Shown: in pieces, positions 15,888 through 22,961 of the stretch
Numbering within the stretch: position 1 is the stretch's first letter
Layout: each line of letters opens with the position of its first letter
Source of the DNA: CADEDV01 sp036383515
GTDB taxonomy: Bacteria; Bacteroidota; Bacteroidia; Chitinophagales; Chitinophagaceae
NCBI GenBank assembly: GCA_036383515.1
Contig: DASVOE010000070.1
Location: 1-35,046 of the forward strand
Length of the DNA: 35,046 bases
Direction of reading: 5' to 3'
Made by a program: the position numbers and the translations under genes
The notes under the pieces: model-generated
The model's input: the letters and a program-made list of their open reading frames with translations, nothing else
Told to the model about the DNA's origin: nothing
Databases searched by the model: none

Positions 15888-17873
15888 ATGATACATTTTG
15901 ATCTGCCAAAAGAAAAATCATCCATCCTGAAAGTGATTGGTGTAGGTGGTGGTGGTGGCAATGCGGTGAACCATATGTTCAGCCAGCAGATTGACGGTGT
16001 CAATTTCATTATTTGTAATACAGATGCGCAGGCATTGGCCAATAGTGGCATTCCAAACAGGGTGCAACTCGGTCCACATTTAACACAGGGTTTGGGTGCA
16101 GGCGCTAATCCCGATATCGGGAGACAGGCAACAGAAGAATCATTGGAAGAGATCAAACGAATTCTTGAAGTGAATACCAAGATGGCCTTCATCACTGCCG
16201 GTATGGGTGGTGGCACCGGTACAGGTGGTGCACCTATTATTGCCAAGATCTGTAAAGACCTCGGCATTCTTACAGTAGGTATAGTGACCACACCTTTTGC
16301 TTATGAAGGAAAAAAACGACAGCTGCAGGCAGAGGAAGGAATTAAAATATTAAAAGGATATGTAGATACGTTGCTGGTGATCAGCAATGATAAACTGCGT
16401 CACCAGTTTGGTAACTTAAAAATGCGGGAAGCATTTGAAAAAGCAGATAATGTATTAGCCACTGCAGCCAAATGTATCACGGATGTGATCAATAGTACGG
16501 GCCAGATCAATGTTGACTTTGCAGATGTATGCACAGTGATGAAAAATGGAGGTGTTGCCATATTGGGTAATGCTGCAGCGGAAGGAGAGAACAGGGCTTA
16601 TAAAGCGATTGAAGAAGCATTGAATTCGCCGCTATTGAATGATAATGATATCCGGGGAGCTAAATGGATTCTTATCAATATCAATTCTGCTGAAGGAGAA
16701 CATGAATACACGATGGATGAAGTGGAAGTGATACAGGATTATTTAATTACCCAGGCGGGCGAAGGCACTGATGTGATACTCGGTATGGGATATGATAATT
16801 CACTGGGCAGTAAACTCGGCATCACCCTGATCGCAACGGGCTTTGAGCATAAAGATCCTTTTGCCAAAGCAGCTCCGAAGAAAGAAGAACCTAAAAAAGA
16901 AGATAAGATCGTGATGGTATTAGGACAACTCGAAGACGACAATTTTACAGCAAAAAATAAAACAGTCATTAAAAAGGAAGAAGAGAAGCAACCGCCCATT
17001 GTTCCTTCTCCTATGGAGATGGCAGAAGAAAAGCGGATGGAGAGAGAAGACCTGATGGCGCCAAGAATGATAGATGATACTTCATTAATGGAAACACCGA
17101 TGCCAACGATGAGTGATATGCTCTTATTAAAAGAAGAAGAGCCCACCATTATACACTTTGAATTGCAGCCAGACGAAAAATTACTTAGTAATACTACGGG
17201 CGAAATAGCAGGTACAACTACTGTTGACAAAATGTTGATGGAAGAAAAAAAGGATAGTATAAATTCGACTCCAGAATTTAAAACCTTATCCCCCAACATT
17301 AAGGAAAAAGATGCTGAATTAATCTTCAGTATTAAAGATAGTACTAGTACCACCATCCCGTTGCCTGCAGCCGCGGGAGGTTATTTGTCCAGGCCGTCCA
17401 ATATCTACGCAGAATCAAAAGCAGAGGAAACCACCTCAACAGCTGCAACTGGAAAACCGGTCCCTTCACCAAAACTTGCCAGCAATGAAGAGGAAGAACT
17501 CCTTGAATTGCAAATGCAAATCGTAGAACGGGATGACATTCCGGCGGCGGATGTGCCTATGGCCCACCAGACTCAACCACCTTTAGCCACCAATGTTGAG
17601 GATTCCGCAATGCGGGACGAAACAGAGGAGCAAAAACGTAGGGCATTTGAACGGTTACAGAAATTGCGTAATCTGTCGTTCAACGTTAACGCAAACGACC
17701 CGAATAATGAGTTTGAAACTGTGCCGGCTTACATCCGCCGCAACATGGAATTGCACAGCAACAGTACGCAGGTAGAAAACTTCTACAGCAATTACGAAGT
17801 CAAAACCGACTCCAACAATCAAACAAAAATAAGTACGATCAATACTTTCCTCGATGGAAAGAAACCTGATTAA
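15888..17873 (+). CDS. ftsZ: Cell division GTPase FtsZ with long C-terminal linker
   Basis: FtsZ is the tubulin-like GTPase forming the division ring. The globular domain (about 1-320) carries the tubulin signature G107-GGTGTG113, the N-terminal nucleotide loop VGVGGGGGNAVNHM and the catalytic T7 loop N208-VDFAD213. At 661 residues it is well over the roughly 380 of Escherichia coli. The extra length is an acidic, low-complexity linker (about 335-605), then a conserved-looking AYIRRNMEL peptide near 614-622, probably the FtsA-binding tail, and about 40 further residues. Long linkers are common in Bacteroidota, though this one is at the long end. It ends the dcw cluster ahead of a terminator. 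Confidence 0.96.
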   Translation: MIHFDLPKEKSSILKVIGVGGGGGNAVNHMFSQQIDGVNFIICNTDAQALANSGIPNRVQLGPHLTQGLGAGANPDIGRQATEESLEEIKRILEVNTKMAFITAGMGGGTGTGGAPIIAKICKDLGILTVGIVTTPFAYEGKKRQLQAEEGIKILKGYVDTLLVISNDKLRHQFGNLKMREAFEKADNVLATAAKCITDVINSTGQINVDFADVCTVMKNGGVAILGNAAAEGENRAYKAIEEALNSPLLNDNDIRGAKWILININSAEGEHEYTMDEVEVIQDYLITQAGEGTDVILGMGYDNSLGSKLGITLIATGFEHKDPFAKAAPKKEEPKKEDKIVMVLGQLEDDNFTAKNKTVIKKEEEKQPPIVPSPMEMAEEKRMEREDLMAPRMIDDTSLMETPMPTMSDMLLLKEEEPTIIHFELQPDEKLLSNTTGEIAGTTTVDKMLMEEKKDSINSTPEFKTLSPNIKEKDAELIFSIKDSTSTTIPLPAAAGGYLSRPSNIYAESKAEETTSTAATGKPVPSPKLASNEEEELLELQMQIVERDDIPAADVPMAHQTQPPLATNVEDSAMRDETEEQKRRAFERLQKLRNLSFNVNANDPNNEFETVPAYIRRNMELHSNSTQVENFYSNYEVKTDSNNQTKISTINTFLDGKKPD

Positions 17874-17876
17874 TGC

Positions 17877-17914
17877 CCTGCCTGCCCCGACGAATGTCGT
17901 GGGAGCCTGGCAGG
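17877..17914. repeat. Imperfect CCTGCC hairpin after ftsZ
   Basis: CCTGCC (17877-17882) and the following CCCCGACGA pair imperfectly with TCGTGGG and GGCAGG (17909-17914). No T tract follows directly, so this is more likely a dispersed repeat than the terminator, which lies 54 bases on. Confidence 0.55.
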
Positions 17915-17967
17915 TAATATTTTTCGTTCCGATGAAACCACTACATAGCTAGTGTTTTTTAGTTGTT

Positions 17968-17997
17968 CCCTCCCGATTTTTCGGGAGGGTTTTTTTT
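17968..17997 (+). terminator. Rho-independent terminator of the dcw cluster
   Basis: CCCTCCCGA (17968-17976) and TCGGGAGGG (17981-17989) form a perfect 9-bp GC-rich stem with a TTTT loop, followed directly by eight T residues. This is the strongest terminator in the window and lies 95 bases after the ftsZ stop. Confidence 0.93.
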
Positions 17998-17998
17998 G

Positions 17999-18017
17999 CC
18001 CTGAGCCTGGCGAAGGG
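17999..18017. repeat. CCCTGAGC...GAAGGG type repeat
   Basis: CCCTGAGCCTGGCGAAGGG resembles a short repeat (CCCTGAGCnnGTCGAAGGG) that I recall as widespread in intergenic DNA of many bacteria. Only one copy is seen in this window, directly after the terminator. Confidence 0.5.
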
Positions 18018-18127
18018 TGCATCTTTATGTATGGCGGTTATGAACCCAACAGTATTTATTGAATAAATTTCCAATACAACTTGTCTGTATCTTTAAACTC
18101 ATTGAAATTTTAAATAATCGAAAGAAA

Positions 18128-18574
18128 ATGCCAAAGCCAACAATTGAAGGTAAATGGATCGGACATTTTGTCTATGGGGAAACTTATCCGAAAGAATTTA
18201 AGAGCAAAAAGATCTCATTTGTTATTGAAATAGCTAAAGATAATGAGTTAATAAAAGGAACCTGCATTGATGATCTTTCAAGGGAAATATTTAAGAACCC
18301 TGCTATTATTGAGGGTTTATTCGAAAACGATTTTATCACCTTTATTAAAAGGTATCCTGCGCTTTTGACAGAAGATGAGAATAATAATCTAGTGGCTCAT
18401 TTCGATAAACCGTCAGTTAATATTCATTATAAAGGAGTGCTTACAAAAAATCTCTTTTCAAGAATTTATTTTTTCAAGGGTGAATGGGAAATAAGCGGTT
18501 CTTATCTTGACGAAATGGGACAAGCAAACTATTACACATTTGCTGGTAAGTGGAGAATGCAAAAATCAGAATAA
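18128..18574 (+). CDS. Uncharacterised beta-rich protein, 148 residues
   Basis: I do not recognise this family. The ATG at 18128 is chosen over an in-frame TTG at 18059, because the residues added by the earlier start look like noncoding sequence and the product from 18128 opens with a plausible G-K-W-I-G-H strand. There is no signal peptide and no membrane segment. Alternating hydrophobic residues with G-x-W at the beginning (GKWIGHFVYG) and the end (FAGKWRM) suggest a small beta barrel or lipocalin-like fold with paired first and last strands. This is an inference from pattern only. It sits alone between the dcw terminator and a convergent ABC transporter pair, so context gives no function. 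Confidence 0.7.
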   Translation: MPKPTIEGKWIGHFVYGETYPKEFKSKKISFVIEIAKDNELIKGTCIDDLSREIFKNPAIIEGLFENDFITFIKRYPALLTEDENNNLVAHFDKPSVNIHYKGVLTKNLFSRIYFFKGEWEISGSYLDEMGQANYYTFAGKWRMQKSE

Positions 18575-18646
18575 AGATTTTTGCAATAACAGATGCTTTT
18601 TACTTATACCACTTTGAAATACATATCCTCTTACCTGAAACCAGGT

Positions 18647-19429
18647 CTACAGATCATCATATTTATATTTCCTTACCGCCAGGAAAATATATAACCCCGC
18701 AAAAGCCAACGCAGACGGGATCATAACAGCTAATCCCGGGTTGGTTCCAAAAATGCCATCCATACCGGGGAACGTTATTAATGAATCAACCACCTGCAGT
18801 GGTAAGAAGTGTTGCATACCCGGAGAAATTTTCCAGAACAACCACATAAAGAAATTTTCCAGTAATAAACCATAGATAAAAAAGACAATGATGGCAACGC
18901 CGCTACGCCTGAAAACTGTAGCCAGCAATAAAGCAAACATCATGTAAACGAAAGACTGGATAAATGAAAGACCTAAAGTATCTAAACCTGTCAGCAATGA
19001 GAAAGGAGTATTGGTCACATTACACATGATCATTGCGGCAAAAACATTCATGATCGTAACCGCCAGCGAAATGCAGGCGATCAATCCTATCTTGGTATAA
19101 ATAAAAGTCTCTCTCTTCCAGCCATCAATGATATTTTGCCGGTGGGTTTTAAAATTCACTTCGTTGATGAAAAGATTAATAATGATCATACCCGGCAGGT
19201 ATAACAGGAAACTGGTCGAAAAGCAAACAGTTGTCCAGATATTATCTTCAGAAAACAAATTAAAAAGATCAGCATTATCCCTCCCGGTAAGCCGGCCGGT
19301 CAATTGCGTATAGACCTTATAAAAAATATAGATGATAATCAAAATACCCATCATGTACAATACGGAGAATACCTGGAATACCCGGTAGTTCTTTATTTTC
19401 ATCCATTCGATTTGCAGATTCCTGATCAT
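18647..19429 (-). CDS. ABC-2 type transporter permease
   Basis: This 260-residue integral membrane protein has about six hydrophobic segments, beginning at about 20-38 (FSVLYMMGILIIIYIFYKVY) after a short cytoplasmic start with basic residues (IRNLQIEWMKIKNYR). That start is typical of ABC-2 permeases of the lipoprotein/bacitracin/antibiotic-resistance type. It follows its ATPase gene by 31 bases, so the two form an exporter. The substrate cannot be told from sequence. The C-terminus ends in a basic tail. It converges with the small gene at 18128-18574. Confidence 0.88.
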   Translation of the reverse strand: MIRNLQIEWMKIKNYRVFQVFSVLYMMGILIIIYIFYKVYTQLTGRLTGRDNADLFNLFSEDNIWTTVCFSTSFLLYLPGMIIINLFINEVNFKTHRQNIIDGWKRETFIYTKIGLIACISLAVTIMNVFAAMIMCNVTNTPFSLLTGLDTLGLSFIQSFVYMMFALLLATVFRRSGVAIIVFFIYGLLLENFFMWLFWKISPGMQHFLPLQVVDSLITFPGMDGIFGTNPGLAVMIPSALAFAGLYIFLAVRKYKYDDL

Positions 19430-19460
19430 ATCAAAAATTATTTATGGTAGTTAGTTGAAA

Positions 19461-20384
19461 TTAACGGTCGCTTTTTCCGCCTGTGATCTCCAAAAATCTT
19501 GTTTCAAGAGATTTTCGTTTCAGGTTCAGGTGACTGAGTACCACGCCCTTTTCAAAACAGAATTGATTAATGCCCGCAGTAGTAATATTTTCAGTTGCCT
19601 CAATAGCTAAACCTGAACCATTAACATGGACCGTTAAGATGCCCGGCATTTGTTTCAATATTTCTTCCAGCCGGCCGGGATTTTCAGCAGACAATTCGAT
19701 CTCCACCGTCACTACTTTATCCGAAGTGGTTGCATTTAATACATCATGTACGGTGCCCACTGTTTTCAACACTCCTTTTTGAATGATGGCGACATGAGTA
19801 CATACCTTTTCCACTTCATCGAGTATATGGCTCGCCATGATAATGGTCTTTCCCTGGCGATTCAATTCTTTCATCAGCTCTCTTATCTCTGCAATACCCG
19901 CCGGATCCAACCCATTCGTGGGTTCATCAAACACCAGGATATTAGGATCACCCAACAGGGTAGAAGCAATGGCCAGCCGTTGTTTCATCCCCAATGAATA
20001 AGTGCTGAACTTCGAATCTTTTCGCTGCAGCAGGTTTACTTTTTCTAACACCTTTGGAATATCTTCTTTGCCTCTTTCTTTAATAGCAGCTGCAATGCGA
20101 AGATTTTTTTCTCCACTCAGGTAATGATAAAAGTTGGGAGTCTCCAGCAAAGTACCTATTTGTTTACGCTGCTCATTGCTGCCGGGTTGTCCATTCCATA
20201 AAAAATTACCGGCACTGGGTTTTAAAATATCCATTACAATGCCCAGCATAGTGGTCTTGCCACTACCATTGGGACCGAGAATACCAAATACACTTCCTTT
20301 GGGAACTTCAAATGAAACATTTTGTAAAGCCTTCACAGGGCCATAGGATTTACTGATGTTTTGGATCGAAAGAACAGAACTCAT
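19461..20384 (-). CDS. ABC transporter ATP-binding protein
   Basis: This 307-residue ATPase has all the standard motifs: Walker A G37-PNGSGKTT45, Q-loop region near 80, signature SLGMKQ at 130-135, Walker B ILVFDEP at 149-155 with the D-loop NGLDP, and the switch histidine in MASHILDEVEK near 186. The additional C-terminal region (about 220-307) is typical of ATPases that partner ABC-2 permeases such as the CcmA/NatA-like group. It is first in a two-gene unit with the permease. It is divergent from the epimerase gene, with a 154-base shared upstream region (20385-20538) in which I see no confident promoter. Confidence 0.93.
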   Translation of the reverse strand: MSSVLSIQNISKSYGPVKALQNVSFEVPKGSVFGILGPNGSGKTTMLGIVMDILKPSAGNFLWNGQPGSNEQRKQIGTLLETPNFYHYLSGEKNLRIAAAIKERGKEDIPKVLEKVNLLQRKDSKFSTYSLGMKQRLAIASTLLGDPNILVFDEPTNGLDPAGIAEIRELMKELNRQGKTIIMASHILDEVEKVCTHVAIIQKGVLKTVGTVHDVLNATTSDKVVTVEIELSAENPGRLEEILKQMPGILTVHVNGSGLAIEATENITTAGINQFCFEKGVVLSHLNLKRKSLETRFLEITGGKSDR

Positions 20385-20538
20385 ACGCTATAGTTGATTA
20401 CGAGATGAAGATAATTCTTTTGCTGGTCCGGGGTGAAATTTATGACAAATTGCACAGGCAATGGTGTGTACGGCAGGAAAATCGGCGTATAGTAAAAAGC
20501 GGGTAACAAAAAACCGGTTTCTTTGTTATTAGCTTACA

Positions 20539-21477
20539 ATGAAAAATATGGCTACAGTTCTGATTACAGGAGGCACAGGAATGATCGGCACGGCATTGAC
20601 CGGGGCATTACTCGAAAGAAATTATTCTGTTATTATTCTTACAAGAGGAAAAACGAAAATAAATAATGAACTACAGTCTTCTAAAGTTCGGTATGCTTCC
20701 TGGGATATAGAAAAGCAAACCATAGATAAAGAAGCTATTGCCAGCACTGATTTTATTATTCACCTGGCCGGGACAGGAGTGGGAGATAAAAGATGGACTA
20801 CGAAAAGGAAAAAGCAAATTGTTGATAGCCGTGTAAAAAGCTGTGAGCTATTGGTGAAAGCTATAAGAGAATATCCCAATTCAATAAAGGCTGTCGTCAG
20901 TGCATCTGCCATTGGCTGGTATGGTCCTGATGCCGTAATTCCCAATCCTTCTCCTTTTACAGAGGAAGCTGCTGCTGCAAATGATTTTTTAGGACAAACC
21001 TGTAAACAATGGGAAGAGAGTATTGCACCAGTTACACAATCGGGTAAACGACTGGTTCGGTTAAGAACAGGAATTGTCCTTAGTAAAAAAGGAGGAGTCC
21101 TGGATGAATTCAAAAAGCCATTGAATTTTGGGATCGCGACTATCCTGGGAGATGGCAAACAAATGATGAGCTGGATACATATTGATGACCTGGTCCGTTT
21201 GTATATAGCGGCTATCGAAAATGAAAGGATGAATGGTTCATATAATGCAGTAGCACCTTCGCCCATTACTAATAAAGAACTTGTATTGCAACTTGCAAAA
21301 AGTAGGGGCGGATTTTATATTCCCGTTCCCATTCCTTCTTTTGTACTTAAAATAATATTGGGTGAAATGAGTATTGAAGTATTGAAAAGTGCTACAGTGA
21401 GTGCACAAAAAATCTTGCAAACAGGATTTATATTTTCCTATCCTTCTATTGCGACTGCATTGAAGTCACTCGTTTAA
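20539..21477 (+). CDS. TIGR01777-family NAD(P)-binding epimerase (SDR39U1/YfcH-like)
   Basis: This extended short-chain dehydrogenase-like protein has 312 residues. The nucleotide-binding loop GGTGMIG is at residues 11-17, followed by SASAIGWYG (the usual catalytic-site region), the RTGIVLSKKGG block, and the SWIHIDDLVRLY motif. The C-terminal DUF1731-like tail has VPIPSFVLKIILGEMS and a GFIFSYPSI block. These features define the TIGR01777 group, whose substrate is unknown. The ATG at 20539 or the one at 20548 could be the start; the second gives an N-terminus closer to the Rossmann strand. It is divergent from the ABC ATPase and convergent with the protease gene. Confidence 0.92.
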   Translation: MKNMATVLITGGTGMIGTALTGALLERNYSVIILTRGKTKINNELQSSKVRYASWDIEKQTIDKEAIASTDFIIHLAGTGVGDKRWTTKRKKQIVDSRVKSCELLVKAIREYPNSIKAVVSASAIGWYGPDAVIPNPSPFTEEAAAANDFLGQTCKQWEESIAPVTQSGKRLVRLRTGIVLSKKGGVLDEFKKPLNFGIATILGDGKQMMSWIHIDDLVRLYIAAIENERMNGSYNAVAPSPITNKELVLQLAKSRGGFYIPVPIPSFVLKIILGEMSIEVLKSATVSAQKILQTGFIFSYPSIATALKSLV

Positions 21478-21499
21478 AGCCCCAAAGAATCCGGTGATC

Positions 21500-22189
21500 T
21501 TATCCCATTATACCCGGATCCAAAAATTCACCCGGTGAAATATTGCGGTGATCGGGATGCCATACATTACTGAACTCACCAAGCTGGACTTTACCGTTTT
21601 CAAAATCCAGTTTATGAAGTTTAAGTTGTTCTATATCCTGCTTCCTCACTTTCCTGTATTGCGGATGCATGGTGCCGCCATTACTGCTATCCCCAGCCTG
21701 GCCTGAAGGATTATATTGAAATTGCGGATCTACTAAAGTTCCTCTCGGGTACATAATACCCGGCACTCCCTGTCCCCGGATGTCAAGATCATGCGGATGT
21801 CCCAACCCCAACGTGTGACCATATTCATGTGCAGCAGTGGTGGAACCTTTATATAAATTTTCCAGTTTAAAATATCCACTGTTGCATCCAAGTCCATCTA
21901 CAAAAGAAATATTGCCATGTGCAAACTCTTCGATGCGGAAATAATTATTGCGGGGATCAAGGTTCTGGTATATCTCAATATCTGTGATCAATGGTTGAAA
22001 AGATGCTTCTATCTTAAATTGAACCAGTAATTGATGGCCGTCTATAAGCACGACGCCCTGTGGTTCATTCCACATGTTTTCAATTTCTTCCCGGATCATT
22101 TCTGTTACAGCTTCATCAGCCACATTGCCATAAGTAATAATTCGGGAGTGAATTACAAGTTGATGTTTTATTATTTCAACTGTTCCCAT
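21500..22189 (-). CDS. Metzincin-like zinc metalloprotease without signal peptide
   Basis: This 229-residue protein contains the full metzincin zinc site H121-EYGHTLGLGH131 (HExxHxxGxxH). A downstream Met-turn G-I-M146-Y-P lies about 15 residues on, the usual spacing for matrixin-like (M10) enzymes. The first 40 residues are hydrophilic, with no signal peptide, propeptide or cysteine switch, so the protein is probably cytoplasmic, or exported by an unseen route. That is odd, because characterised M10 enzymes are secreted zymogens. Remaining regions are not recognised. It lies 13 bases after the methyltransferase gene, so co-expression is likely. The substrate is unknown. Confidence 0.78.
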   Translation of the reverse strand: MGTVEIIKHQLVIHSRIITYGNVADEAVTEMIREEIENMWNEPQGVVLIDGHQLLVQFKIEASFQPLITDIEIYQNLDPRNNYFRIEEFAHGNISFVDGLGCNSGYFKLENLYKGSTTAAHEYGHTLGLGHPHDLDIRGQGVPGIMYPRGTLVDPQFQYNPSGQAGDSSNGGTMHPQYRKVRKQDIEQLKLHKLDFENGKVQLGEFSNVWHPDHRNISPGEFLDPGIMG

Positions 22190-22202
22190 GTGTGCTGGTA
22201 AA

Positions 22203-22925
22203 TTAAATAATTCTGATAGCTACAAAAGTATAATTACAGGCAGCTGTCAACACTTCGTAGTTGATATAGCAGGATTCTGTAAATATTTTGAATGCACTAA
22301 ACTCGTGTGTGGGTGTTGCAAACTCATCGAAAATAAGGATATCATCTTTTTTCAGGAATCTGAATAATTGGGTGAGCGCAAATAATGTAGAGGTAAATAA
22401 ATCAGCATCCAGGTGAATAATGTGCCGGCGATTCGTTTGCAAGTTTTCCAATGCCTGAATTAATGTTTCCTGGAAAAGACCTTTGTATACGCTGAGACGG
22501 GTATCAGCTATATCTAATGCACCCATTTCATAAGCCATATCTCCTTTCTTAAAAGTGCCCCAGTCTTCAGGCAGGCCTTCAAATGTATCAAACCCCATAA
22601 AAACTGTTTCCTCATGCCTGCAATTTTCTACCCACCATTTTAGTGAATCTCCTTCTGCCACACCAAATTCAAGATAATTAAAAGGTGAATGTTGAAGCTG
22701 GTACTTTTCAAGAAGATATTGATAAATAGAAAATCTTTTGTTGTAATCCCAGACCGGTGAATAAAAATCGTCCGGACCTTCGCATGTATTTGCCGCCCTC
22801 CACCGGGAGAGACTCGTCAGGGCATTGATCTTAAAAAAAAAATTGCGGGATAATCCGGTTATGCGATGCAATTTGAAACGCATAAAATTATCTCTCATCT
22901 TCTGCAGCAGGTATAATCGCATCAC
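22203..22925 (-). CDS. TylF/MycF-like SAM-dependent O-methyltransferase
   Basis: This 240-residue class I methyltransferase has the SAM-binding motif L85-EFGVAEG92, an acidic residue ending the next strand (GFDTFEGLPEDWG at 111-123), and H171-LDAD175 with a later FDEF near 199-202. The last two match the metal-binding acidic residues of the TylF/MycF macrolide-sugar methyltransferase family. Its actual substrate here is unknown. An N-terminal basic stretch precedes the domain; internal ATGs at residues 2, 10 and 15 leave the start uncertain. It lies 36 bases after the beta-oxidation gene and 13 before the metalloprotease gene. Confidence 0.82.
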   Translation of the reverse strand: MMRLYLLQKMRDNFMRFKLHRITGLSRNFFFKINALTSLSRWRAANTCEGPDDFYSPVWDYNKRFSIYQYLLEKYQLQHSPFNYLEFGVAEGDSLKWWVENCRHEETVFMGFDTFEGLPEDWGTFKKGDMAYEMGALDIADTRLSVYKGLFQETLIQALENLQTNRRHIIHLDADLFTSTLFALTQLFRFLKKDDILIFDEFATPTHEFSAFKIFTESCYINYEVLTAACNYTFVAIRII

Positions 22926-22961
22926 TGAAAATAAATAAAAAAACGAGACGGTTATGTATTA

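Noticed and set aside
16109..16122. TCCCGATATCGGGA palindrome in ftsZ
   Set aside because: It encodes N-P-D-I-G-R, a strongly conserved FtsZ motif, so codon choice explains the palindrome better than a repeat insertion.
16739..17356. 205-codon antisense frame inside ftsZ
   Set aside because: It mirrors the repetitive linker of ftsZ; its hydrophobic, serine-rich composition comes from the reverse strand of acidic/lysine codons.
18633..18646. ACCTG-AAAC-CAGGT hairpin between the convergent genes
   Set aside because: A 5-bp stem with no T tract on either strand; too weak to call a terminator.
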